A DNA stretch of 64,000 nucleotides from Thiosocius sp942490985 (GTDB lineage Bacteria > Pseudomonadota > Gammaproteobacteria > Chromatiales > Chromatiaceae), in assembly GCA_942490985.1 (NCBI GenBank), contig CALNYW010000003.1, forward strand, positions 1 to 64,000, in the 5' to 3' direction. Positions 8,421 through 16,357 of this stretch are shown here, in pieces. The stretch's first letter is position 1. Each line of letters begins with the position of its first letter. Below the pieces are notes generated by a model, which saw only the letters and a program-made list of their open reading frames with translations, was not told the origin of the DNA and ran no database searches. The position numbers and the translations under genes were made by a program.

Positions 8421-9914
8421 ATGATTGAGCGCGCAGGCATATCCCACTTCGGCCTTTGGCTCGGCCCCCTGCTGGCCGTCGCGGTTTTTCTGTTACTACC
8501 GAGTGCCGAGCAAGCGGCCGCCAACGGGCTGAGTCTTGCCGGTCGCCTTACCGCGGCGTTGGCTGTCTGGATGGCCACCTGGTGGCTGACCGAGGCCCTG
8601 CCATTGGCCGCGACCGCTTTGCTGCCCGTTGTCGTTCTGCCCCTTGCCGAGGTGTCGACGTTAACCGCAGTCGCCGCACCCTACGCGAACCCGCTGATTT
8701 TTCTGTTCCTCGGCGGCTTTCTTATCGGTCTGGCAATCCAGCGATTCAATCTGCATCGACGCCTGGCCCTTCACATACTTCTGGCGGTGGGCACGAGTCC
8801 ACGCCGTCTGATTGGTGGCTTCATGCTGGCATCCGCCGCATTGAGCATGTGGATATCGAATACCGCAACCGCCATCATGATGCTGCCGATCGGTGCGAGC
8901 TTGCTCAACATGCTCAACGACGCAAAGCCGAAAAATCTGGCCGATACATCGAAGAGCGGGGACGAAGGCAGCGACCCATTCGCCACCGCCCTCGTGCTGG
9001 GCATCGCCTATGCCTGCTCCATCGGCGGGATCGGGACATTGATCGGCACCCCGCCAAACCTGATCCTGGCGGCCTTTCTACGCGATCAATACGGGATCGA
9101 ATTAAGCATGGTGCAATGGCTGAAGGTCGGCCTGCCGTTGGTTGCGATCTTGCTGCCGTTCTGCTGGTTCTACCTGACACGCGTGGCATTTCGCGTTTCC
9201 AACGAGCCGCTACCTTACGGCCGGGAGGTGGTCCGGGCCGAATTGGTCGCGCTGGGACCGATGGCTCGTGGCGAACGTGTCGTGGGTACGGTGTTCCTGC
9301 TAACGGCCGCGGCCTGGATACTGCGGCCACAGATCGCTGACTGGACGGGCCTGAAAGGGCTGCACGATGCAACGATCGCAATGGTCGCTGCTTTGGCGTT
9401 ATTCGTCCTGCCGGTCAATGCTTCGCCGCGCCGGGCCGCCATGGATTGGGATACTGCCAAGCTGCTGCCATGGGACATCCTGATTCTGTTCGGTGGTGGG
9501 CTTAGCCTCGCCGGCGCGATCACCATGACTGGCGTCGACGTCTTTGTCGGGTCGGGCTTTTCGCAATTCGCCGGTTTGGCTACGTGGTTGCTGGTGCTGG
9601 TGGTCGTCGGCGGCGTGATCTTGCTGACCGAGATCACCAGCAACACCGCTGTCGCAACAACACTGATGCCTGTGCTGGCGGCGACCGCCGTGGCGACGGA
9701 GATACCGCCCGGTTTGCTATTGACGGCTGCCGCGATGGCGGCGAGCTGTGCTTTTATGTTGCCGGTCGCGACACCGCCAAATGCGGTGGTGTTCGCATCG
9801 GGTTTCGTAACCGTTCAGCAAATGGCGCGCGCTGGGTTCTGGCTGAACGTGGCGGCCACGCTGGTCATCACAACGATCGTCTATTTCGGCGTTCGAGTTG
9901 TAATTTCCATTTGA
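8421..9914 (+). CDS. SLC13/DASS family sodium:anion symporter
   Basis: A 497-residue inner-membrane protein with some 11-12 hydrophobic segments. It carries two SNT-type signatures of the DASS family: WISNTATAIMMLPIG near residue 150 and TEITSNTAVATTLMPVL near residue 420, which bind sodium and the carboxylate or sulfate substrate. Near residue 205, GGIGTLIGTPPNLILA is also typical. Family members import di- and tricarboxylates, sulfate or taurine-like anions with sodium. The nearby OadGAB sodium pump and CysZ make either a C4-dicarboxylate or a sulfate substrate plausible; the sequence does not decide. Confidence 0.9.
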   Translation: MIERAGISHFGLWLGPLLAVAVFLLLPSAEQAAANGLSLAGRLTAALAVWMATWWLTEALPLAATALLPVVVLPLAEVSTLTAVAAPYANPLIFLFLGGFLIGLAIQRFNLHRRLALHILLAVGTSPRRLIGGFMLASAALSMWISNTATAIMMLPIGASLLNMLNDAKPKNLADTSKSGDEGSDPFATALVLGIAYACSIGGIGTLIGTPPNLILAAFLRDQYGIELSMVQWLKVGLPLVAILLPFCWFYLTRVAFRVSNEPLPYGREVVRAELVALGPMARGERVVGTVFLLTAAAWILRPQIADWTGLKGLHDATIAMVAALALFVLPVNASPRRAAMDWDTAKLLPWDILILFGGGLSLAGAITMTGVDVFVGSGFSQFAGLATWLLVLVVVGGVILLTEITSNTAVATTLMPVLAATAVATEIPPGLLLTAAAMAASCAFMLPVATPPNAVVFASGFVTVQQMARAGFWLNVAATLVITTIVYFGVRVVISI

Positions 9915-9979
9915 AGGCGAGGGCGCCGATACTCGTGCCCCGTCTGCCCATGCCCGCGGGTAGCACTCCGACAGACTTG

Positions 9980-10558
9980 CTAGCCCATCGATACCGGCGC
10001 TACGCCGATTAGCCACACGTGCCCCTGTTTGACAAACCAGACGTACAGGATTAGTCCCGCGACAACCGCAATTGCATCGTTCAGCTTGGAAGCTTTGGCG
10101 CCGGGCAAGGGTCTCTGCACGCGGCGTTTCATCGAAATGCGATCAACGACGGCCCAGGCAAGGAAAGCGCCAAAAAGGACGACATCATGGAGCATGCCGT
10201 TTGACAACAAGTGCGCAAACGCCCAGATCTTGGTCGCGAGCAACATCGGGTGCTTCGTCGCGGCCTTAATGCGTCCCGGAAGATAGGCCGCGAGCAACAG
10301 GATAAAGACCGGCAGCAGTAACAACATCGAGGCGTGGCGGAGCCAGGCGGGTGGGGCGTAAAGCAGCACCGGCTCGAGCCGTGCTGCCGCATATCCCTGA
10401 ATGATCAGAATTAATCCAGCAATGGCGATGATGGCGTAGATGGCCTGCCAGCCGACCACACCGAGTCGTTGTGCAAGACGATCGCGGAGTGGCTCGTTAA
10501 CGATCGACAACGAATGAATGCCAAGGAAGAGCACCAGTCCGGCAATCAGTAGCAACAT
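9980..10558 (-). CDS. NnrU family membrane protein
   Basis: The 192-residue protein has about five hydrophobic helices and the family hallmarks: an N-terminal GLVLFLGIHSLSI, the central motif HPMLLATKIWAFAHLLSNG and a polar link before the last helix. NnrU proteins are often found with nitric-oxide metabolism genes but no reaction has been shown. It is downstream of the small ORF and globin gene on the same strand; a link between this group and nitric oxide or oxygen handling is suggested by the globin. Confidence 0.85.
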   Translation of the reverse strand: MLLLIAGLVLFLGIHSLSIVNEPLRDRLAQRLGVVGWQAIYAIIAIAGLILIIQGYAAARLEPVLLYAPPAWLRHASMLLLLPVFILLLAAYLPGRIKAATKHPMLLATKIWAFAHLLSNGMLHDVVLFGAFLAWAVVDRISMKRRVQRPLPGAKASKLNDAIAVVAGLILYVWFVKQGHVWLIGVAPVSMG

Positions 10559-10649
10559 GGTTTAAAGCTCCGTAGGGTGAACAGCATACCGGGTGTCCGC
10601 GGCGCCAAGGTCTGATCGGATCCGTCGGCATGCGGTGTTGTGGGGTTCG

Positions 10650-10856
10650 TCAGCCTTCTGGCCACTTGATCCATCTCGGGCGATCAGCGCTTTTTTCGAT
10701 GATCGTGTCGAGATATTCTTCTCGAATCAGCGCCTTGATCACGTAGTGGTCTCGCTGGCGGCCAAGGTCCTTCACATCATGCAGTCGCGCGATGGCCTTC
10801 ATCGCCATGAGTTCTTCAAGATTTGCGTGGCTGACGGTGAACATGAGTACTTTCAT
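10650..10856 (-). CDS. Small conserved-looking hypothetical protein, 68 aa
   Basis: The product starts MKVLMFTVSHANLEELMAM and ends PRWIKWPEG, with a high content of charged residues and no membrane segment or metal motif. It lies 38 bases beyond the globin gene on the same strand and before NnrU, consistent with an operon. I do not recognise it; the reading frame and codon use look real, but homologues would be needed for certainty. Confidence 0.55.
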   Translation of the reverse strand: MKVLMFTVSHANLEELMAMKAIARLHDVKDLGRQRDHYVIKALIREEYLDTIIEKSADRPRWIKWPEG

Positions 10857-10894
10857 GATCCAGAGCTTAGCCCAGACCTGATTCGATGAGGCGC

Positions 10895-11338
10895 TTATCG
10901 GGCGCCTTTCGGGCGGAAACCGCCGGGGAAGAGCTTCAGACCAGCGTCGGCCTCGTGTTCCGGTTTATTGCGCATATGGTCTGCCGTGGACATGAAAGAC
11001 TGTTCGAGTTGAGAGCGCAGCTTTTCATCCTCAACGACGTCTACCAGCGCTTTGCGCATACAGTGCATCCATTCATCACGTTCTCGCGCGCCGATCGAAA
11101 ACGGCAGGTGCCGCCGCCGCAGCATCGGATGCCCGTACTTCTGGACGTACAGGTCTGGACCACCGAGCCACCCCGAGAGAAACAAGAACAGCTTTTCGCG
11201 AGAGACGCGCAGGCTACGAGCGTGCATGCCCCTCAGGTGTTCTACCTCGTTTAACCCGTCCATGTAGTCGTAAAAACGATCGACGAGTTCCCGAACGGCT
11301 GTTTCGCCGCCGATGGCGTTGTAGGGCGAATCAATCAT
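10895..11338 (-). CDS. Group II truncated hemoglobin (trHbO)
   Basis: The 147-residue protein shows the group II truncated globin pattern: RFYDYM (B10 tyrosine 23), WLGGPDLYVQKYGHPMLR, the proximal haem histidine 77 in RRHLPF, and tryptophan 90 in RDEWMHCM (G8). Such globins bind oxygen and nitric oxide and are linked to stress defence or oxygen delivery. Its start overlaps the end of gluQ by 4 bases, so it belongs to the dksA-gluQ operon. A C-terminal tail of about 25 residues after the last helix is polar. Confidence 0.9.
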   Translation of the reverse strand: MIDSPYNAIGGETAVRELVDRFYDYMDGLNEVEHLRGMHARSLRVSREKLFLFLSGWLGGPDLYVQKYGHPMLRRRHLPFSIGARERDEWMHCMRKALVDVVEDEKLRSQLEQSFMSTADHMRNKPEHEADAGLKLFPGGFRPKGAR

Positions 11339-12228
11339 GGCACTGGCTTTAGTGATTCAGATACACTTTCGACGCGCCATTCTTGCACGGCAAATTGCCA
11401 AAAGTCCTTGCAGTTTCGCAAGGCGCCAGGCGGCGGAGATTGGCCGAGGTGACGCCACGCGGCCCGTAAGGCCGGCAAGGGATCGACCGGATTGACCGGG
11501 AAAGCGGCGTCCCTCTTGCTGAGCTTTCTCCCGTCCTTGCCAATGACCAATGGTATGTGGGCATAGCTTAGTGCCGGCAACGCCAACGCACGCTGCAAAG
11601 CAATTTGTCGCGGCGTCGATGACAGCAGGTCGGCTCCTCGCACGACATGTGTAACAGCCTGATCGGCATCATCTATGACAACGGCAAGCTGATAAGCGCA
11701 ATAGCCATCGATTCGAAAGACGATAAAATCCCCGACGTCGGCAGATAATCTTTGTACTGTTTCGCCATAGACACGGTCAGTGAAGGTCACCGGGGTTGAA
11801 TCCACAGGGAAGCGCCAGGCCGCCGCTTGACCTTGTGGCGGCGGGTGCGAAAGGCATGTGCCTGGATAGATTGGCCCCTCGATACCGGATCGGCCCTTCG
11901 CGGCGACGACTTTTCGACTGCAGTTACAGCGGTACACGAGCCCCGCATCGATCAGGCGGGCTAAAGCGCTTCGGTAGGCACTGCTGCGATCGCTTTGTCG
12001 TTCGGGTGGCTCGTCACTGCAAAGGCCAAAGCGTTCGAGCGTCGCTAGGATGTGTCCCTCGGCCCCGGGGCGTGTGCGGGTTTGATCGACATCATCGATA
12101 CGTACGAGCCAGGTGCCATCATGGTGTTTGGCATCGGCGAAGCTGGCGACGGCCGTGACGAGCGATCCGAAATGCAGGTCCCCGCTCGGCGATGGCGCAA
12201 ATCGTCCACGATAGTGCTGCGTCGACAT
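11335..12228 (-). CDS. gluQ: Glutamyl-Q tRNA(Asp) synthetase
   Basis: The enzyme attaches glutamate to queuosine 34 of tRNA-Asp. It is a stand-alone copy of the GluRS catalytic core: GRFAPSPSGDLHFGS at residues 8-22 (HIGH-like HFGS), cysteines in YRCNCSR and YPGTCLSH that form the zinc site of this family, and KLSKRDAA replacing KMSKS. At 297 residues it lacks the anticodon-binding domain, as expected. It lies 18 bases after dksA, the usual gammaproteobacterial pairing. Confidence 0.93.
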   Translation of the reverse strand: MSTQHYRGRFAPSPSGDLHFGSLVTAVASFADAKHHDGTWLVRIDDVDQTRTRPGAEGHILATLERFGLCSDEPPERQSDRSSAYRSALARLIDAGLVYRCNCSRKVVAAKGRSGIEGPIYPGTCLSHPPPQGQAAAWRFPVDSTPVTFTDRVYGETVQRLSADVGDFIVFRIDGYCAYQLAVVIDDADQAVTHVVRGADLLSSTPRQIALQRALALPALSYAHIPLVIGKDGRKLSKRDAAFPVNPVDPLPALRAAWRHLGQSPPPGALRNCKDFWQFAVQEWRVESVSESLKPVP

Positions 12229-12246
12229 GTGCTGCCGATGTCTGAA

Positions 12247-12681
12247 TCAGGCGTGCTGTTTCTCGTGTTGCTCCGCGCGCGTCTTGCAGTCGATGCAAAG
12301 GTCGGCCGTCGGGCGAGCCTCCAGGCGACGAATGCCGATCTCCGTGCCACAACGCTCACAATAGCCATACTCGTGGTCGTCGAGCTTGCGCAGCGTTTGA
12401 TCGATCTTACCGAGCAGTTTGCGCTCACGGTCGCGGGTCCGTAGCTCCATACCGATGTCGGCTTCTTGTGTCGCGCGGTCGTTGGGATCAGGGCAGTGGA
12501 CACTGTCGGACTTCATATGACCAACGGTTCGATCGACCTCTTCCATCAATTCCTGGCGCCAGCTGTTCAGGATGCGCTTGAAGTGGGCTTCCTGGTCTGG
12601 ATTCATATAGGCCTCGCCCTCGGTGACCTGGTAGGCCGGTTGATGGACGTTGGCGACAGGTGAATCGTGAGTTTCTTGCAT
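12247..12681 (-). CDS. dksA: RNA polymerase-binding transcription factor DksA
   Basis: The 144-residue protein has the coiled-coil tip motif DPNDRA (D65, D68, A70) that reaches into the RNA polymerase secondary channel, and a four-cysteine zinc finger at C108, C111, C129 and C132. With ppGpp it represses rRNA genes and activates amino acid promoters. The length and order of parts match the canonical form, not the cysteine-less paralogue. It heads the leftward operon dksA-gluQ-globin. Confidence 0.95.
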   Translation of the reverse strand: MQETHDSPVANVHQPAYQVTEGEAYMNPDQEAHFKRILNSWRQELMEEVDRTVGHMKSDSVHCPDPNDRATQEADIGMELRTRDRERKLLGKIDQTLRKLDDHEYGYCERCGTEIGIRRLEARPTADLCIDCKTRAEQHEKQHA

Positions 12682-12792
12682 AGGTTTGTCGTTCAGATAG
12701 TCACTTAGCCCTCTAACCCTCGCACATTGGCCGCGCTACCGCTCGCAATTTTTCGGTAAGCTCCGGCGAGTTATTTGATGGGAGTCAAATTG

Positions 12793-13563
12793 ATGGGAGA
12801 TCCGCAGGCCCTGGTATTCGATGTGGACGGGACGCTCGCTGATACGGAGCGTGATGGGCACCGCGTCGCCTTCAATCGCGCATTTCAACAAGCCGGCCTG
12901 GATTGGTACTGGGACGTACCGCTCTATGGCGAGTTGTTGAGCGTCACGGGTGGCAAGGAACGCATTCGCCACTACCTCGAGCACTACAACACGGCGTTCG
13001 CAAAGCCGGCCGATTTTTCGGACTTTGTGGCCGATCTGCATAGACAGAAGACCGATCACTATATGGCGCTCATGGCAGAGGGCGCGATCCCGCTCCGGCC
13101 GGGTGTGGCCCGACTGCTGGACGAGGCCCGTGCTGCGGGCTGGCGCCTTGCGATTGCGACAACAACGACCCCGCAAAACGTTTCGGCGTTGATCGAGAGC
13201 ACGTTGCCGAACGGCGCGATGGATTGGTTCGAAGTCATCGGTGCCGGCGATATCGTGCCGAACAAAAAACCTGCGCCCGATATCTTTACCTGGGTGCTCG
13301 AAAGGTTGGCGCTCGCACCTGAGCAGGTGATTGCCTTCGAGGATTCCGGCCACGGGGTTCGGTCGGCGTTCGATGCCGGGATCCGTTCGATTGTCGTGAC
13401 GCTCAATGGCTACACGGCTGAGCAGGACTTTGCAGGCGCCAGCGTCGTTCTGGACCACTTGGGAGAACCAGGCGCGGCGGCGGCCTGCCGCAGTGGACCG
13501 GCGCCGGGCAATCACCTGGTCGACCTGTCTTACCTGCGAAAACTGTTCCAAACCGACGGCTGA
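12793..13563 (+). CDS. HAD-IA hydrolase, CbbY/beta-phosphoglucomutase-like
   Basis: The sequence opens with the HAD nucleophile motif LVFDVDGTLADTE (D10 and D12), has a helical cap domain, a threonine-rich motif II (AIATTTT), the motif III lysine in VPNKKPAPDIF and motif IV FEDSGHGV. These point to a CbbY-type sugar-phosphate phosphatase or mutase; the substrate cannot be read from the sequence. The start ATG at 12793 has a GGGAG ribosome site 8 bases upstream; earlier TTG/ATG codons at 12775/12778 are alternatives. It ends 5 bases before the aminotransferase gene, so the two are co-transcribed. Confidence 0.88.
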   Translation: MGDPQALVFDVDGTLADTERDGHRVAFNRAFQQAGLDWYWDVPLYGELLSVTGGKERIRHYLEHYNTAFAKPADFSDFVADLHRQKTDHYMALMAEGAIPLRPGVARLLDEARAAGWRLAIATTTTPQNVSALIESTLPNGAMDWFEVIGAGDIVPNKKPAPDIFTWVLERLALAPEQVIAFEDSGHGVRSAFDAGIRSIVVTLNGYTAEQDFAGASVVLDHLGEPGAAAACRSGPAPGNHLVDLSYLRKLFQTDG

Positions 13564-13568
13564 TTTCG

Positions 13569-14738
13569 ATGCCCACAGCTGACCGCATGCAGAAGATCGC
13601 GCCATTTCGTGTCATGGAGATCCTGGCCGAGGCCCGACGGCAGGAAGCGCAGGGGCGGAATGTCGTACACATGGAGATCGGCGAACCGGACTTCCGCTCT
13701 CCCGACCCGGTGCTTGCGGCGGGGCGCCGTGCAATAGCCGAAGGGCACACCCATTACACGCCGGCCACGGGACTTCCTGCATTACGCGAGGCGATCGCCG
13801 GCTACTATGAGACCCGTTTTGCGGTAACGGTGCCCGCCCGGCGAATTATTGTCACCCCGGGTGCATCCGGGGCCCTGCAACTGGCGCTGGCTGCCGTCGT
13901 AAATCCCGGCGAGCAGGTACTCCTGCCAGATCCGGCGTACCCGTGTAATCGGAATATTGCGACGCTGCTGGGTGCCGAGATCGTCGATCTCCCTGTCAAC
14001 CGGGAAGACGGTTACCGCCTGTCGGTTGATGATCTGCGTTCGTCGATGGGGCCCCTGACACGGCTATTGATGTTGGCTTCCCCGGCCAATCCCACAGGGG
14101 CGGTCATTTCAAGTGCCGAACTGGCAACGCTGTTGTCCGTGGTGCGGGAGCGCGCCGGCAGCTACCTGTTGATCGACGAAATTTATCAGGGTTTGCAATA
14201 CGTGGGTGATGTCGAGACGGCGCTTGCTCTGGCCGCCGATGACGTTGTCGTGCTGAACAGTTTTTCCAAGTATTTCGGGATGACTGGCTGGCGCGTCGGC
14301 TGGATGGTGGTCCCTGACGCCTTGGTCGAGCCGATTGATCGGCTCGCGCAGAATCTATTCCTTGCGGCACCGACACCCAGTCAATACGCAGCGCTCGCAG
14401 CTTTCGCCCCGGACAATCTCGAAGAACTCGAACGCCGTCGCGCAGTGTTTCTGACCCGACGTGACTTCCTGTGCGGGGCACTGGCGGAATTGGGCTTCGA
14501 CTTGGGCTCTCCACCGGCAGGTGCGTTTTATATCTACGCCGATGCGAGCGACTTCACCCGAGACAGCCAGGCGTTTTGCCAGCAACTGCTCGATGAGGAG
14601 AGCGTCGCACTGACGCCTGGCGTCGATTTCGGTTTGTTCAAGGCGAGAAAGCACATCAGATTCGCCTACACGACATCGTTGCCCCAATTGGAATTGGGCA
14701 TCGAGCGATTACGACGATTTTTGCGGGCAGGGGGCTAG
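13569..14738 (+). CDS. PLP-dependent class I/II aminotransferase
   Basis: A fold-type I aminotransferase of 389 residues: GEPDF near 38-42, YTPATGLPALREAI near 63, SPANPTGAV near 171, D203 in LIDEIYQ and the PLP-binding lysine K234 in NSFSKYFGMTGWR, with the final carboxylate-binding arginine in HIRFAYT. These families transfer amino groups among aspartate, alanine, aromatic or related substrates; this subgroup (alanine/aspartate-like) is not specific enough to name. It follows the HAD hydrolase closely and converges on cysZ with only 6 bases between stops. Confidence 0.88.
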   Translation: MPTADRMQKIAPFRVMEILAEARRQEAQGRNVVHMEIGEPDFRSPDPVLAAGRRAIAEGHTHYTPATGLPALREAIAGYYETRFAVTVPARRIIVTPGASGALQLALAAVVNPGEQVLLPDPAYPCNRNIATLLGAEIVDLPVNREDGYRLSVDDLRSSMGPLTRLLMLASPANPTGAVISSAELATLLSVVRERAGSYLLIDEIYQGLQYVGDVETALALAADDVVVLNSFSKYFGMTGWRVGWMVVPDALVEPIDRLAQNLFLAAPTPSQYAALAAFAPDNLEELERRRAVFLTRRDFLCGALAELGFDLGSPPAGAFYIYADASDFTRDSQAFCQQLLDEESVALTPGVDFGLFKARKHIRFAYTTSLPQLELGIERLRRFLRAGG

Positions 14739-14744
14739 CAGTCG

Positions 14745-15470
14745 CTAGGCGGCAGGCTGCAGGTCATCGACCCAAAGACGGGTCGCCCCGGCCACGGCGG
14801 CAGGCATTGCGGCGAATTGCAGAATCGGGATCAACATCATCACGGTCACGCCCGCACCGAATGCCAACGACTTGAAACGGCGTGCCCTTAAGCGTTTGCG
14901 CTGGTCGGACCCCTTCAGCGTGTGGTTGGCCATCGGGTAATCGCCGTATTCGACCGCCAGGAACCAGGCCCCAAACAACAGCCAGCCAATGCTGGCCAGC
15001 ACGTTTAGACCCGGGATGAGCATCAGCAGCAATAATGGAATAGCCCGGGTGACCAGGTAGAAAAGCTTGCCTAGCTCGCTGGCGATCGTGGGCCCTACGG
15101 TCTTCAACAGCGAAGTCCTGTCCTCGGGTGGCAAAGCGCCGGTTAATTTTTCCTCGACACGGGCCGCTAACAGGCTATTGAAGGGGGCTGCGATCAGGTT
15201 GGCGAGCAGGGTAAAGGTGAAAAACAGGATGACCGCGTAGGTCAGGGCGAAAAGTAGCCAGAAAAGCCAGCGCAGATAGGCCAACCAGCTGCTCTCGGGC
15301 AACCAGCTATTGAGGACGGTCTCGAAGTAATGCGCGCCGACCAAGGCCAACGCCGAGAAAATGATCAGGTTGACGGCCAGTGGAACCAGGACAAAGCGTC
15401 TGAGTCCCGGGGCAAAAATCTGCCGGAGGGCCTGGAAAGGCAGGAAGAAACCGCTGATTATCGAGAGCAT
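14745..15470 (-). CDS. cysZ: Sulfate transporter CysZ (EI24 family)
   Basis: The 241-residue membrane protein begins MLSIISGFFLPFQALRQIF, has paired long hydrophobic segments (about 25-50, 65-95, 140-175 and 200-230) and the family stretch FNSLLAARVEEKLTG between them. CysZ imports sulfate for cysteine synthesis. The gene is divergent from the exopolysaccharide locus and convergent with the aminotransferase; cysM lies 38 kb away, so there is no local cys cluster. Confidence 0.88.
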   Translation of the reverse strand: MLSIISGFFLPFQALRQIFAPGLRRFVLVPLAVNLIIFSALALVGAHYFETVLNSWLPESSWLAYLRWLFWLLFALTYAVILFFTFTLLANLIAAPFNSLLAARVEEKLTGALPPEDRTSLLKTVGPTIASELGKLFYLVTRAIPLLLLMLIPGLNVLASIGWLLFGAWFLAVEYGDYPMANHTLKGSDQRKRLRARRFKSLAFGAGVTVMMLIPILQFAAMPAAVAGATRLWVDDLQPAA

Positions 15471-15575
15471 GCGTAGATTGACGTTGGGCGATGGATCGGC
15501 GCCTGTTTTTGGCGCGGGAGGCGGAGATCGATCTGGAAATCCGGCGTATTTGAGTACGATGTCAGGTTTATTTAC

Positions 15576-15612
15576 AGCTTGCCGTTACAACCTTCTGTTA
15601 CGCAAGCTTTTT
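15576..15612 (+). promoter_or_regulatory. Hairpin upstream of the XrtA locus
   Basis: AGCTTGC (15576-15582) is an exact inverted copy of GCAAGCT (15602-15608), separated by 19 bases that contain a repeated GTTAC, and is followed by five Ts. It is about 90 bases before the first exopolysaccharide gene. It could be a leader attenuator or an operator; the 230-base gap between cysZ and this locus holds no gene. Confidence 0.4.
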
Positions 15613-15700
15613 CAAACCACTTTCAGTAGACTAACGCGGCCGTCTGCGGCGGCGCAAAAACAGTGTCAGTTAGACAGCGACCCAGCAAGAGAGGATTGCG

Positions 15701-16342
15701 ATGGTAAATCTCCTAAACAAAGTGCGCGCCGGTGTGATGGTGACCGCCCTCGCAGGAGCAGCGGTATTGACCGGATGTGCGACGGATTTTGGTGAGCGTG
15801 GTCAATTGCCGGTGGCGAGCGGCGATGCGCAATACTCGACCCGCTATCGCATCGCGCCGGGTGACAGCGTCGAGATCTTTGTCTGGCGGAACCCGGAGGT
15901 CAGCACCACCGTACCTGTGCGCCCCGACGGTCTGCTGTCTGCTCCGCTGCTCGAAGAGATACCGGCTGCCGGGAAGACGCCCGCCGAACTGGCACGTGAC
16001 CTCGAGGCCGAACTATCGACTTACCTGCGCGACCCGTTGGTCACCGTGATTGTCCAAGGTTTCACCGGGACCTTTCGCGAGCAGATCCGCATCCTCGGTG
16101 AGGCAACGAGCCCCAGGGCGCTGATTTATAACGACTCGATGACGGTGTTAGACGTGATGATCCAGGTTGGCGGAATTACGGACTTTGCGGACGGTAACAA
16201 TGCGACGTTGATCAGGGTGGTCGACGGCCAACAAGAGCTCTTCCAGCTCCGTCTCGACGATTTGATCCGCGACGGAGACATCACGGCGAACGTCGATATG
16301 CGTCCGGGCGATATCATCATCATACCGGAGGCTTGGTTCTAG
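15701..16342 (+). CDS. XrtA-type polysaccharide export lipoprotein (Wza-like)
   Basis: A lipoprotein signal ends in LTGC at cysteine 26. The mature protein begins with the poly-export domain YRIAPGDSVEIFVWRNPEVS, followed by SLBB-type repeats (IRILGEATSPRALIY and VLDVMIQVGGITDFADG), ending with DMRPGDIIIIPEAWF, the usual end of EpsE-type proteins in exosortase loci. It forms the outer-membrane exit for the exopolysaccharide. At 213 residues it is shorter than Wza and lacks the C-terminal barrel helix, as is normal in this group. First gene of an eight-gene run on the same strand. Confidence 0.9.
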   Translation: MVNLLNKVRAGVMVTALAGAAVLTGCATDFGERGQLPVASGDAQYSTRYRIAPGDSVEIFVWRNPEVSTTVPVRPDGLLSAPLLEEIPAAGKTPAELARDLEAELSTYLRDPLVTVIVQGFTGTFREQIRILGEATSPRALIYNDSMTVLDVMIQVGGITDFADGNNATLIRVVDGQQELFQLRLDDLIRDGDITANVDMRPGDIIIIPEAWF

Positions 16343-16357
16343 TAGGACCGCACAGTT

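Noticed and set aside
8914..9381. Arginine/proline-rich minus-strand ORF
   Set aside because: Composition is typical of an antisense frame of GC-rich membrane-protein DNA; the SLC13 gene explains the region.
12736..13605. Long 289-codon frame on the minus strand
   Set aside because: It is the antisense shadow of the HAD hydrolase, whose motifs are clear.
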